NCBI RefSeq assembly: GCF_041435335.1
Contig: NZ_CP108430.1
Location: 1,674,001 to 1,738,000 of the forward strand
DNA: 64,000 nucleotides
From: Streptomyces sp. NBC_01283
GTDB taxonomy: Bacteria; Actinomycetota; Actinomycetes; Streptomycetales; Streptomycetaceae
Direction of reading: 5' to 3'
Every line of letters starts with the position of its first letter. Position 1 is the first letter of the stretch. Below are positions 16,408-24,955 of the stretch, in pieces. Made by a program: the position numbers and the translations under genes. The notes under the pieces were generated by a model. That model searched no databases. It was not told where the DNA came from and saw nothing but the letters and a program-made list of their open reading frames with translations.

Positions 16408-17565
16408 ATGAGCAGTGAGCCGACCACGAGCCGAGCCCGTTCGCGAAGAGTGCACGCCACGCTGGCCGCGCTGGCCGTCACGGCCGCGACCGGGGCGATG
16501 CTGACGCTGCCGGAGGCATCAGCACAACCGGAGGCACCAGCGCAGCCGAAAGCCTCGGCCGCGGCCACCGGCGCCACCGGTTACGCGACGCAGAACGGCG
16601 GGACCACCGGCGGCGCGGGCGGAAAGACGGTGCGGGCCACGACGGGCACCGCGATCCACACGGCCCTGTGCAGCCGGGCCGCCGACGACACCCCGATCAC
16701 CATCGAGGTGGAGGGGACGATCAACCATGCCAACACCGCGAAGGTGTCGGGCGAAAGCTGCAACACCGCCGCCGGCGTGATCGAGCTCAAGCAGATCAGC
16801 AACGTCACGCTGGTCGGCGTCGGCAGCGGTGCCGTGTTCGACCAACTCGGCATCCACATAAGGGATTCGAGCAACATCGTCATCCAGAACGTGACCGTCA
16901 AGAACGTCAAGAAGTCCGGCTCCCCCACGTCCAACGGCGGCGACGCCATCGGCATGGAGAGCGACGTCCGCAACGTCTGGGTCGACCACACGACCCTGGA
17001 GGCGTCGGGCGGGGAGTCGGAGGGCTACGACGGCCTCTTCGACATGAAGAACAACACGCAGTACGTGACCCTGTCGTACAGCATCCTGCGCAACTCGGGA
17101 CGCGGCGGACTCGTCGGATCGAGCGAGAGCGACGTCTCGAACAGCTACATCACGTACAGCCACAACAAGTACGACAACATCGACTCCCGCACGCCCCTGC
17201 TCCGCGGCGGCACGGCCCACATCTACAACAACCACTACGTGGGCCTGAACGAGTCCGGCATCAACTCCCGTGCCGGGGCCAAGGCCAAGGTGGACAACAA
17301 CTACTTCAAGAACTCCAAGGACGTCCTGGGCACCTTCTACACCGACGCGACCGGCTACTGGCAGGTCAGCGGCAACACGTTCGACAACGTGACCTGGTCC
17401 CCCGCCGACGACGAGTACAACCCGGCGGGCCCGAACCCGAAGTCCAACACGACGGTGAGCATCCCCTACGCGTACACCCTCGACAGCGCCAACTGCGTGC
17501 CGGCCATCATGGGCAGAACGGCGGGAGCAGGCACGGGCCTCAAGGTGTCGGACGGCAACTGCTAG
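16408..17565 (+). CDS. Secreted pectate lyase, PL1
   Basis: This 385-residue protein has an Arg-rich signal peptide with a hydrophobic core at about 16-37, then a parallel beta-helix. The PL1 hallmarks are WVDHTTLEASG, the segment NSGRGGLVGSSESD and the substrate-binding NIDSRTPLLRGG. These enzymes cleave polygalacturonate by beta-elimination with Ca2+ and act outside the cell. Ribosome site AGGGAG is 8 nt before the ATG. The upstream hydrolase is divergent, with 188 bp between the two starts. No CebR-type palindrome was seen there. Confidence 0.93.
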   Translation: MSSEPTTSRARSRRVHATLAALAVTAATGAMLTLPEASAQPEAPAQPKASAAATGATGYATQNGGTTGGAGGKTVRATTGTAIHTALCSRAADDTPITIEVEGTINHANTAKVSGESCNTAAGVIELKQISNVTLVGVGSGAVFDQLGIHIRDSSNIVIQNVTVKNVKKSGSPTSNGGDAIGMESDVRNVWVDHTTLEASGGESEGYDGLFDMKNNTQYVTLSYSILRNSGRGGLVGSSESDVSNSYITYSHNKYDNIDSRTPLLRGGTAHIYNNHYVGLNESGINSRAGAKAKVDNNYFKNSKDVLGTFYTDATGYWQVSGNTFDNVTWSPADDEYNPAGPNPKSNTTVSIPYAYTLDSANCVPAIMGRTAGAGTGLKVSDGNC

Positions 17566-17679
17566 ATGGAGAGGTGTTCCTGACGGTGCGACAGCAGGCA
17601 CCTGGCGCATCGTCAGGACGCCACCTGCACGGCAAGCCCTGGCGGACAGAGCACGTCACCGCGACCGCGGCAGTTGCCC

Positions 17680-18633
17680 TCAGCCCCGCCGGACCGCCCC
17701 GAGTTGGGCCCGGTGCAGGCCCGGGGCGGTGAAGCGCTGGGCCACCGTGCGCAGGACTCGGGCCATCGCCTGGGCGGGTGGGGTCGCGGGGCGGGCCGTG
17801 GCGCGGGCGAGGAGGATGCGGCGGGTGGGGGCCGGGACGTCGGAGGCGAACGGCAGGAGGCGTACGTCGCTGCGTCGGCTGGTGAGGGCCAGACGGGGAG
17901 CGAGCGCGATGCCGAGTCCGGCGGCCACCATGGCCTGCGCCTCCTGGTAGTCGTGCGAGGAGTAGGCGATGCGCGGCTCGAACCCCGCCTGGCGACAGCT
18001 GCGGCGCAGGACATCGGCGACAGGGTGGTTGTCGGCGCGGATGATCCACTCCTGGTCGGCGAGGTCGGCGAGGTGCACGGAGGGGTGGTTGCGCAGGGGC
18101 GAGTCGGCGGGGACGACCAGCACTGTGGGGTCGTCCAGGAGGTGGGTGAGGGAGAGCGCCGGATCGTCGAAGCGGTTCCACTCGTAGTCCCAGAGCAGTC
18201 CCTGCTCCACTTCGCCGGTGTGGAGCATCTCCGTGAGTTCCGCGAGGACTCCGGCCCTTACCTCGATACGGATGCCCGCGTGGCGGCGCCGGAACCGCGT
18301 GAGCGCCAGCGGCAGCAGGGACGCGCTCGCCGTGGGGAAGGAACCGAGCCGCAAGGTGCCCTGGTCGAGGGCGGTGAAGGAGTCCAGGTCGGCCTGAGCG
18401 GCGCGCAGTTCGCGGCGGATGGCCCGGCCACGGTCGGCCAGCGCGTCGCCCGCCGGGGTAGGACGGATGCCGCGCGGCAATCGCTCGATCAGCGGCTGCC
18501 CCGCCTCCTGCTCCAGCAGGGACATCTGCTGGGAGGCGGCGGACGTGGTCATGCCGAGGGCTTCCGCCGCTGCGGTGAGTGAACCGCGTTCGGTGGCCTC
18601 GGTGAGCAGCAGCAGGCGGCGCACATTGAGCAT
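17680..18633 (-). CDS. LysR-family transcriptional regulator
   Basis: This 317-residue regulator has an N-terminal winged helix (about 1-60; SLTAAAEALGMTTSAASQQM) and a periplasmic-binding-type effector domain (90-295). It is divergent from the prpF-like gene with 171 bp between starts. Inside that space lies the dyad TTTAGC-TCA-GCTAAA, which includes a T-N11-A. It therefore probably controls the prpF-matC unit in response to a small carboxylate. Confidence 0.92.
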   Translation of the reverse strand: MLNVRRLLLLTEATERGSLTAAAEALGMTTSAASQQMSLLEQEAGQPLIERLPRGIRPTPAGDALADRGRAIRRELRAAQADLDSFTALDQGTLRLGSFPTASASLLPLALTRFRRRHAGIRIEVRAGVLAELTEMLHTGEVEQGLLWDYEWNRFDDPALSLTHLLDDPTVLVVPADSPLRNHPSVHLADLADQEWIIRADNHPVADVLRRSCRQAGFEPRIAYSSHDYQEAQAMVAAGLGIALAPRLALTSRRSDVRLLPFASDVPAPTRRILLARATARPATPPAQAMARVLRTVAQRFTAPGLHRAQLGAVRRG

Positions 18634-18642
18634 GCCGCCGAC

Positions 18643-18657
18643 TTTAGCTCAGCTAAA
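18643..18657. promoter_or_regulatory. LysR-type operator dyad
   Basis: TTTAGC (18643-18648) and GCTAAA (18652-18657) are perfect inverted arms around a 3-bp centre, 10 bp before the LysR start. Within them, T45 and A57 satisfy the T-N11-A rule. A second perfect palindrome AATCGCGATT sits at 18671-18680. Confidence 0.55.
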
Positions 18658-18804
18658 CCCAGGTGAAGCGAATCGCGATTGTTCCGAAGTCATGCCTCTG
18701 CGAAGGTCACCGCTGTCGCCGAGCGGTTCACCGACTCGCACTGCGCTCGTAACCGCTGCCTCGGCCCCATCCCCATGTCCGTTCATCCAGGAAGAGCCTC
18801 AAAC

Positions 18805-19926
18805 GTGCACATTCCCGCGACCCTGGTGCGTGGCGGCACCAGCAAGTGCTGGCTGTTCAACCAGGTCGACGTACCCGGCGACCGTGGCGACCTCGAAAGG
18901 CTGCTGGTCGCCGCGTACGGCGCCACCGATCCCGTCGAGCTGGACGGGGTGGGCGGGGCGACCCCGACCACCTCGAAAGCGGCCGTGGTCGGCGCCTCAC
19001 CCGAGCCCGGCATCGACGTCGATTACCTGTTCGCTCAGGTCGGCCTCGGCACGGGCTCGGTGGAGTGGACGAGCAACTGCGGCAACTGCGCCACCGGCGT
19101 TGCCCTGTACGTGGTGACCAAGGGCATGGTGCCGGTCACCGGCGACCGGACACGCGTGGTGATGCGCAACACCAACACCGGCGCGGTCCTCGAAGGGCTC
19201 GTGGACACCGCCGGAGGCGTGGTGCACCACTTCGGCCGTCAGACGGTGCCGGGCACTCGCGCCGGCGGGGTCGGTGTCGGCCTCACCTTCCGCGATCCGG
19301 CCGGCGGCACCACCGGCTCGCTGTTCCCCACTGGGGAGCCCGCCCAGAACCTCCGGGTCGGCACCGCGGAACCGGTGCGCGTGAGCATGGTGGACGCGGG
19401 AGCTCCGGTCGTGCTCATCGACGCCGTCAGCGCCGCGCGCACCGGTGCCGAACCACTGGAGCGGATCAGCGCGGACGTCCCTTGGCTGCGCGCCGTCCGT
19501 CATGGCGCCGCATCACTGATGGGGCTTCTCCAGCCGGGCGAAGCGCCGGGCGACGCCGTGCCCAAGGTGGGCCTGGTCGGCCCGTCGGTTCCGTACACCA
19601 CCACGCTCGGCGAACGCGTGGCGGCCGAGGCCCACGACGTCTCCGTGCGCATGCTCACCATGAACGCCCCCCACCCCGCGATCGGCCTGACCTCCGCCGT
19701 CGCGGTCGCGGCAGCGGGGCTCGCGGAGGACTCCGTCGTGTCCCGGGCCGCGAGCGGCCCGGCCGACGGATGGCTGCGCCTGGGCACTCCCGCCGGTGTG
19801 GTCGCGGTCCGGTGCTCCGAAGTACGGGACGGCCTGCCGCACCGGGTCACCGTGCAGCGAGCGGCGAGGCTGCTCGCCGACGCCCGCATCTATGTACCGG
19901 AGACAGGCGCGCCGCGGGCCGCCTGA
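18805..19926 (+). CDS. PrpF-family isomerase (methylitaconate/aconitate isomerase-like)
   Basis: This 373-residue protein belongs to the PrpF family, cofactor-free isomerases of unsaturated tricarboxylates, built like diaminopimelate epimerase. VHIPATLVRGGTSK is the usual N-terminus. SNCGNCATG carries the active-site Cys and LTMNAPHPAIGLT is the other core block. The GTG at 18805 is preferred because it begins the family at its normal place and has GGAAGAG at about 10 nt; an ATG at 18775 has no ribosome site. The dicarboxylate carrier 104 bp downstream and the divergent LysR gene point to uptake and conversion of a carboxylic acid. Confidence 0.88.
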   Translation: MHIPATLVRGGTSKCWLFNQVDVPGDRGDLERLLVAAYGATDPVELDGVGGATPTTSKAAVVGASPEPGIDVDYLFAQVGLGTGSVEWTSNCGNCATGVALYVVTKGMVPVTGDRTRVVMRNTNTGAVLEGLVDTAGGVVHHFGRQTVPGTRAGGVGVGLTFRDPAGGTTGSLFPTGEPAQNLRVGTAEPVRVSMVDAGAPVVLIDAVSAARTGAEPLERISADVPWLRAVRHGAASLMGLLQPGEAPGDAVPKVGLVGPSVPYTTTLGERVAAEAHDVSVRMLTMNAPHPAIGLTSAVAVAAAGLAEDSVVSRAASGPADGWLRLGTPAGVVAVRCSEVRDGLPHRVTVQRAARLLADARIYVPETGAPRAA

Positions 19927-20030
19927 ATCACGCCGAACCCCGCATCGGGCAGCGGTCCCCCAGCCGTCCGGCCCGGGATGCCTTGCGCCTCCAGGGCGCA
20001 CCACCCGTCCCCACCGCACCAAGGACAAAG

Positions 20031-21284
20031 ATGTCTGCTGAAGTGATATCCGTAGGAGCGCTGCTTGTGATGTTCGTGGTCGGCACCGTGCTGCCGATCA
20101 ACCTGGGCATCCTCGCCTTCGTCGCCACGTTCGTGGTCGGCACCGCCTCGCTCGGCCTCACCGAGGACGAGATCTTCGAGGGGTTCCCCGCGAAGCTCTT
20201 CGTCACCATCGTCGGAGTCACCTACCTGTTCTCCATCGCCCGCCGCAACGGGACCATCGACTGGCTCGTCGCGGCCGGTGTACGGCTGGTGCGCGGAAAG
20301 GTCGTACTCATCCCTTGGGTGCTGTTCCTGGTGGCCGCCCTGCTCACGGCGTTCGGTACGTTCACCCCGGCCGCGGTCGCGATCCTCGCGCCGATCGGCA
20401 TGAACTTCGCCTACCGCTACAAGCTCAACCCGCTGGTCGTCGGCATGATGGTGATCAGCGGCGGGCACGCGGGCGCGTTCTCACCACTCGCCGTCTCCGG
20501 TGCGCTGGTGCTCGGCCTGGTCGACAAGACCGACATGCAGGTCTCCGCGGTAGCACTGTTCAGTGCCAGTTTCCTGATCAACCTGATTCTCTCGATCCTC
20601 ACCTACGCGCTGCTCGCCAAGCGTCCCGCGCCGCTGCTGGAGGGCGCCGCTGAAGCGGCCGACGACATGGATCCCTCCGTCTCCGGCAAGCCCGACTGGC
20701 GGCAGTGGCTCACCCTCGCATGCCTGGTGGCCCTCGTGGTCGGCGCGCTCGGCTTCCATCTGGAGATCGGCTTCCTGGCCCTGGCGGCCGGTGCGCTCCT
20801 TGCCGTGGTGGACACGAAGCGGCAGGAGAAGGCCGTGGACGGCGTGAGCTGGTCCACCCTGCTGCTGGTCGCGGGCATGATGACGTACATCGCGATGCTG
20901 GAGAGGGCCGGCATCATCGAGGGGATCTCCGAGCACGCTGCGGGTATCGGCGCGCCGGTCGTCGTCGCCCTGCTGCTGTGTTTCACCGTCGCCATCACCT
21001 CGGCCTTCGCCTCCTCCACCGCGATCCTCACCGCGATCATCCCCATCGCCGCGCCGTTGCTGCTCTCCAGCCACCTCAGCGCCGTCGGCCTGATCGCCGC
21101 ACTCGCCGTCTCCACGACGATCGTCGACACGTCCCCCTTCTCCACCAACGGCGCACTCGTCCTCAGCAACGCCCGCGGCGTGGACACCCGCCGCTTCTAC
21201 CGGCAGGTCATCGGGTACACCGGCAGCATCGTCGCCCTCGGCCCGGTCGTCGCCTGGGGCGCTCTGGTCCTGCCCTGGTCGTAG
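20031..21284 (+). CDS. MatC-like dicarboxylate carrier
   Basis: This 417-residue integral membrane transporter has about 11 hydrophobic segments. The N-terminal block LLVMFVVGTVLPINLGILAF and the loops FGTFTPAAVAILAP and SGGHAGAFSPLAVSG fit the MatC/DASS group that carries malonate or related dicarboxylates. DTSPFSTNGALVL near the C-terminus is the second half of the inverted-repeat transport core. AAGGACA 6 nt before the ATG is the ribosome site. It probably supplies the substrate of the upstream PrpF-like isomerase. Confidence 0.83.
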   Translation: MSAEVISVGALLVMFVVGTVLPINLGILAFVATFVVGTASLGLTEDEIFEGFPAKLFVTIVGVTYLFSIARRNGTIDWLVAAGVRLVRGKVVLIPWVLFLVAALLTAFGTFTPAAVAILAPIGMNFAYRYKLNPLVVGMMVISGGHAGAFSPLAVSGALVLGLVDKTDMQVSAVALFSASFLINLILSILTYALLAKRPAPLLEGAAEAADDMDPSVSGKPDWRQWLTLACLVALVVGALGFHLEIGFLALAAGALLAVVDTKRQEKAVDGVSWSTLLLVAGMMTYIAMLERAGIIEGISEHAAGIGAPVVVALLLCFTVAITSAFASSTAILTAIIPIAAPLLLSSHLSAVGLIAALAVSTTIVDTSPFSTNGALVLSNARGVDTRRFYRQVIGYTGSIVALGPVVAWGALVLPWS

Positions 21285-21326
21285 CGCACACGCTGCCGAC
21301 GGGCGGGGCGACCGAGCGGCACATGT

Positions 21327-21368
21327 CCGCCGGGGTCCGGGGCGTCGTACGCTCCCGGGCCCCGGCGG
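21327..21368. terminator. Bidirectional GC hairpin between convergent genes
   Basis: CCGCCGGGG (21327-21335) pairs with CCCCGGCGG (21360-21368), with further pairing towards the loop. It lies between the dicarboxylate carrier and the GH6 gene, whose ends converge. Confidence 0.55.
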
Positions 21369-21380
21369 TGTGCGGTGTGC

Positions 21381-23108
21381 CTACAGCGCGGGGTAGGCGT
21401 TCTTCATGAGCTCCTGGAACTGGGCGGAGAACCAGCGGCCGGACAACGGCGCGTTGGGCAGCGCCCCGGACAGGTTGTTGTTGTTGCGCGGGTTACCGGT
21501 GTACGTCGGGTCGCACATGCGGTCGAAGCCCTTGCCCTCGTCGTTGTCGATGGCGGTGCTCGAACCGTCGGACTCGCCCGGCGGCTTCATCCACACGTAG
21601 GCGTCGATCCCGGTGGCCGGGTTGGCCTGGGGCCGCTCGCCGAGGCCGGCGCCGGACTGGTTGCACCAGTTGCCGAGGTGGATACGGCGGTCGTAGCGGC
21701 CGCCGTTCACGTACGTGTCGACGTCCGTGGTGGCCCCGGGTCCGGCGGGACGTGCCGTGCCGCCCCAGCCGTTGCGGGACGTGTCGATCAGCATGCCCAG
21801 GTTCTGATCGAAGCCGAGCGAGACCAGCTTGGTGCGCATGGCCTGGGCGTACGACAGTTCGTCGGTGTAGCGGTTCCAGTCGACCCACTTGGACTCACGT
21901 ACCGACTTGCCCGCGACAGTGTCTCCGATGGCGAAGTTGTTCTCCTTGAGTGCGCTGTAGTTGGCCGTGTTCACGATGAAGCCGTGGACGTCGGACAGCT
22001 TCGCGCCGTTGCCGGATGCGGTCGTCTTGAACAGCTCGGCGGAGGGACCGAAGTTGTCGTCCCAGCCGAGCCAGCCGTGGTGGCCCGCGTCGATGTAGTT
22101 GTAGACGTTCTTGATGTCACCGAGCTTGTCGAGGGCGTAGCCGACGCCCTTCTGGTAGTTGCCGTTGGCCTTCATCACGTCGCAGTTGGGCGTGGCCGTG
22201 GGCCGGCCGGAGACGTTGGTGACGAGGTTGGGCAGCGAGTCGATCTCGATCGTGGTGACGATGCGCAGGCCCGCGTACTTGGGGTCGGCGAGGATGGCGG
22301 CGATCGGGTCGATGAAGTCCGTCTTGTACTTGTCGATCTCCGTCGGGCCGAGTTCGCCGTTGGAGGCGAGAGCGGAGCAGTCGCGGCCCGGCAGGTCGTA
22401 GACGACGAGTTGGACGACTTCTTCGCCGCTGCCCTTCTGGGCGAGGGCCGCGTCGAGGTGGTCGCGCAGGCCCATGCCGTCGCCCACGCCGTTGATGGCG
22501 GCGATGCGGTCGAGCCAGACGCCGGTGGGTTGGTTGGCGACGCGGGATCCACCGGTCTCGGCCTTGGCCTTCGCGGACCACTCCGGGTTCACGTACACCT
22601 TGGCACCGGCGTAGGGGTTGTCGACGCGGTCACCGGGTCCGGGCGGGTCCGTGGGATCGGTCGGATCCGTGGGGTCGGTGTCCCCGTTGCAGGTGACGCC
22701 GTTCAGTTTGAAGGTGGTGGGCAGGGCGTTGCTGCCACTGTAGGAGGCGTTGAAGCCGAAGGAGGCGGAGGCACCGGTGCCGAGGGCGCCGTTGTACGAG
22801 GCGTTCTTGGCGGTGACGGCGGCGCCGGACTGGGTGATGTCGGCGTTCCAGCCGTTGGTGACCTTCTGGTTGCCTGCGTAGGACCAGGTGAGGTCCCAAC
22901 TGTTCACCGCAGCTCCGTTGTTGGTGACGGTGACGGCGGTGGTGAAGCCGCTCCCCCACTCGTTCTGCACCTTGTAGTCGACGGTGCAGGCGGCGGCTGC
23001 GGCCCCGGCGTCGTCGGGCATGGCGGCGGCTGTGCCGGCGCAGGCCGCGCCGGTGAGGGCGAGGGCGGCGAGCACGGCGGTGCCGGCTCTCGATCTGATA
23101 CGGCTCAT
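21381..23108 (-). CDS. Secreted GH6 cellobiohydrolase with N-terminal CBM2
   Basis: This 575-residue cellulase has a signal peptide (about 1-40), a CBM2 cellulose-binding domain (about 40-142; paired Cys in AACTVDYKV and GVTCNGD; conserved Trp in WGSGF and GWNAD), and a TDPTDPT-type linker. GH6 follows from about 165. The acidic residues of the GH6 site are visible in VYDLPGRDCSALASNGE and TIEIDSLPNLV. The C-terminal end NNNNLSGALP and WFSAQFQELMKNAYPAL resembles exo-acting Cel6B-type enzymes. It starts 88 bp after the GH5 stop and is probably read from the same operator-controlled promoter. Confidence 0.93.
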   Translation of the reverse strand: MSRIRSRAGTAVLAALALTGAACAGTAAAMPDDAGAAAAACTVDYKVQNEWGSGFTTAVTVTNNGAAVNSWDLTWSYAGNQKVTNGWNADITQSGAAVTAKNASYNGALGTGASASFGFNASYSGSNALPTTFKLNGVTCNGDTDPTDPTDPTDPPGPGDRVDNPYAGAKVYVNPEWSAKAKAETGGSRVANQPTGVWLDRIAAINGVGDGMGLRDHLDAALAQKGSGEEVVQLVVYDLPGRDCSALASNGELGPTEIDKYKTDFIDPIAAILADPKYAGLRIVTTIEIDSLPNLVTNVSGRPTATPNCDVMKANGNYQKGVGYALDKLGDIKNVYNYIDAGHHGWLGWDDNFGPSAELFKTTASGNGAKLSDVHGFIVNTANYSALKENNFAIGDTVAGKSVRESKWVDWNRYTDELSYAQAMRTKLVSLGFDQNLGMLIDTSRNGWGGTARPAGPGATTDVDTYVNGGRYDRRIHLGNWCNQSGAGLGERPQANPATGIDAYVWMKPPGESDGSSTAIDNDEGKGFDRMCDPTYTGNPRNNNNLSGALPNAPLSGRWFSAQFQELMKNAYPAL

Positions 23109-23196
23109 GGTCTGGGGTGTCCCTTTCCTGAGATGGGGCGGGTCGTACGTTGCGGGGTGGTCGTATGGAGCGGGGTGGTCGTGCGGAGGGGGGTGG

Positions 23197-24678
23197 TCAT
23201 CCGTTCACGGTGCGCAGGTGATCGCGCAGGCCGATCCCGAACGCGGTCGGTGTGCCGTCGTACGAGCTGATCAGGGAAGGACCGGAGGAGCAGTCCCAGG
23301 TGTTCCAGGTCCAGCCGAGGTAGGACAGCTTCCGGTCGTCGAACCACTTCATGACGCGGTCGACGAACCCGTGCGAGCAGGTGTTCTCACCGATCTCCCC
23401 TGCCACCAGCGGCACTTGGGCCGCGACGGGCGCGAGCGTGGAGTCCCAGCAGCTCTCGGTGGAGCAGGTGTTGAAGTTGTAGACGTGCCAGGCCGCGGCG
23501 AGATTGCCGGCCGGATCGGAGGGCCGGTGGGCGAGCCACTGGCCGAGGTCGTTGGAGTAGGCGAGGCCGCCCGCGAGAATCACGTTCTTGGCGCCCGTGG
23601 CACGGACCGAGTCGACGAGGTCCTGCATGCCTGCGACTTCGTAGCCGATGCCGGGGCAGGTGCCGCCGTCCTTCCAACAGGCCCAGGCTTCCGAGATGCT
23701 GGAGGTCGCGCGATCCGGGTATGGCTCATTGAAGAGGTCGAAGGCGACTGTCGGATCGCCCTTGAAGGCACTCGCGACCGACGACCAGAAGCCTGGTGCG
23801 TACCGGGCGTCCGGCATCGGTTTCTGGCAGGTGGCGTGGATGTCGGAGCAGCCCGCCGAGTTCCCGGTGTACTGGCCGTACGACCAGTGCATCTCCAGGA
23901 TCGGCGTCATGCCGTGGGCCTTGACCTTGGTTACCAACTCCTTGATGGCGGACTGGTAGTTCGCGCCCGCGTACTCGGGCTTGATGTTGTCGAGACCGAG
24001 CCAGCACTCCTCGTTGAGCGGGATCCGGACGGCGTTGGCCTTCCAGTCGGCGATGGCCGCGATGGACGCGTCATCGACCGGACCGTCGAAGATTCCGTAG
24101 CCCTGTACACACATGAACTCGGCACCGGAGCGGTTCACGCCGAGGATCCGGCGGGTGGCACCGGAGGCGTCGACGAGCTTGTTCCCGGAGACCTTCAGGG
24201 CCGGAGCCTCACCCTCGCCACCCGGATCCGTCGGGTCGGTCGGGTCCGTCGGGTCGGTGACGTCGGTGTTGCAGGTCGTGCCGTTCAGCTTGAAGGCCGT
24301 CGGTACGGTGTTGGCGCCCGACCGCGATCCGATGAACCCGGCGGACACGCTTCCGCCGGAGGGAAGCGCACCGTTCCAGGACTCGTTGGCCGCGGTCACG
24401 GACGCCCCGGACTGGGACCACTTCGCGGCCCAGCCCTGAGTGACCTTCTGTCCGTCGGCGAAGGCGAAGGACAGGCTCCAACCGTCCTTGGCCGCGCCGT
24501 TGTTGGTGACCTTCACGGCGGCCTGGAAGCCGCCGTCCCACTGCCCGGTGACGGAGTACTCCACCGAGCAGGCGGGGGCGGCCGCGGACGCGGCGTCGGT
24601 CAGGGGAACGAGCGTGGCCGCCGAGACGACGCACGCGAGCAGGGTTGCTTGTAACGGGTGACGCGGGAGGTGCCGCAT
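23197..24678 (-). CDS. Secreted GH5 endoglucanase with N-terminal CBM2; contains a TTA codon
   Basis: This 493-residue enzyme has a signal peptide, then CBM2 (about 38-140; WDGGFQAAV, WSLSFAF), a TDPTDPTDPT linker, and GH5 from about 165. The acid/base Glu is in FDLFNEPYPD and the nucleophile Glu in VAGEIGENTCS. It cuts internal beta-1,4-glucan bonds outside the cell. The ATG at 24678 has AAGGAGTC at 6-7 nt. Codon 9 is TTA (24654-24652), the rarest Streptomyces codon, read by the bldA tRNA. A scan of the other genes for this codon in frame found none. The gene is divergent from GH48 across two CebR-like palindromes. Confidence 0.94.
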   Translation of the reverse strand: MRHLPRHPLQATLLACVVSAATLVPLTDAASAAAPACSVEYSVTGQWDGGFQAAVKVTNNGAAKDGWSLSFAFADGQKVTQGWAAKWSQSGASVTAANESWNGALPSGGSVSAGFIGSRSGANTVPTAFKLNGTTCNTDVTDPTDPTDPTDPGGEGEAPALKVSGNKLVDASGATRRILGVNRSGAEFMCVQGYGIFDGPVDDASIAAIADWKANAVRIPLNEECWLGLDNIKPEYAGANYQSAIKELVTKVKAHGMTPILEMHWSYGQYTGNSAGCSDIHATCQKPMPDARYAPGFWSSVASAFKGDPTVAFDLFNEPYPDRATSSISEAWACWKDGGTCPGIGYEVAGMQDLVDSVRATGAKNVILAGGLAYSNDLGQWLAHRPSDPAGNLAAAWHVYNFNTCSTESCWDSTLAPVAAQVPLVAGEIGENTCSHGFVDRVMKWFDDRKLSYLGWTWNTWDCSSGPSLISSYDGTPTAFGIGLRDHLRTVNG

Positions 24679-24731
24679 GAGCGACTCCTTGCAGCTCGGG
24701 CGCGACCGGCACAGGCCGGCGCGTCGACTGA

Positions 24732-24745
24732 TGGAACCGCTCCCA
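24732..24745. promoter_or_regulatory. Imperfect CebR-like operator (GH5 side)
   Basis: TGGAACCGCTCCCA matches the cellulase operator TGGGAGCGCTCCCA at 12 of 14 bases. It lies 54 bp before the GH5 start, between the two divergent cellulase units. Confidence 0.75.
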
Positions 24746-24868
24746 CTGGTTGCTGGTGGACTGTAGAGAAGGAACTGCCGCCAAGCAACAGAGGAGTTCC
24801 GAATTTCCACTGTCGAATTAATTCGACTCTTCAAGCCTCTTGACCCTGAATTTCCCCGTCCCCATCCT

Positions 24869-24882
24869 TGGGAGCGCTCCCA
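24869..24882. promoter_or_regulatory. Perfect CebR-like operator TGGGAGCGCTCCCA (GH48 side)
   Basis: This perfect 14-bp palindrome is the known actinomycete cellulase operator, bound by the LacI-family repressor CebR (CelR) and released by cellobiose. It lies 74 bp before the GH48 start. No repressor gene is present in the window. Confidence 0.92.
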
Positions 24883-24955
24883 CTGGTTCACAGGTTGTGA
24901 CGCTCACATCACAACTCCACCCCCCGCTCCATGAACCGCAAGGAGGAACCAGGGC

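Noticed and set aside
23109..23196. Possible third CebR box between GH5 and GH6
   Set aside because: The gap has only imperfect GGGGTGGTCGT repeats and no TGGGAGCGCTCCCA-like palindrome; GH6 is more likely read from the GH5 promoter.
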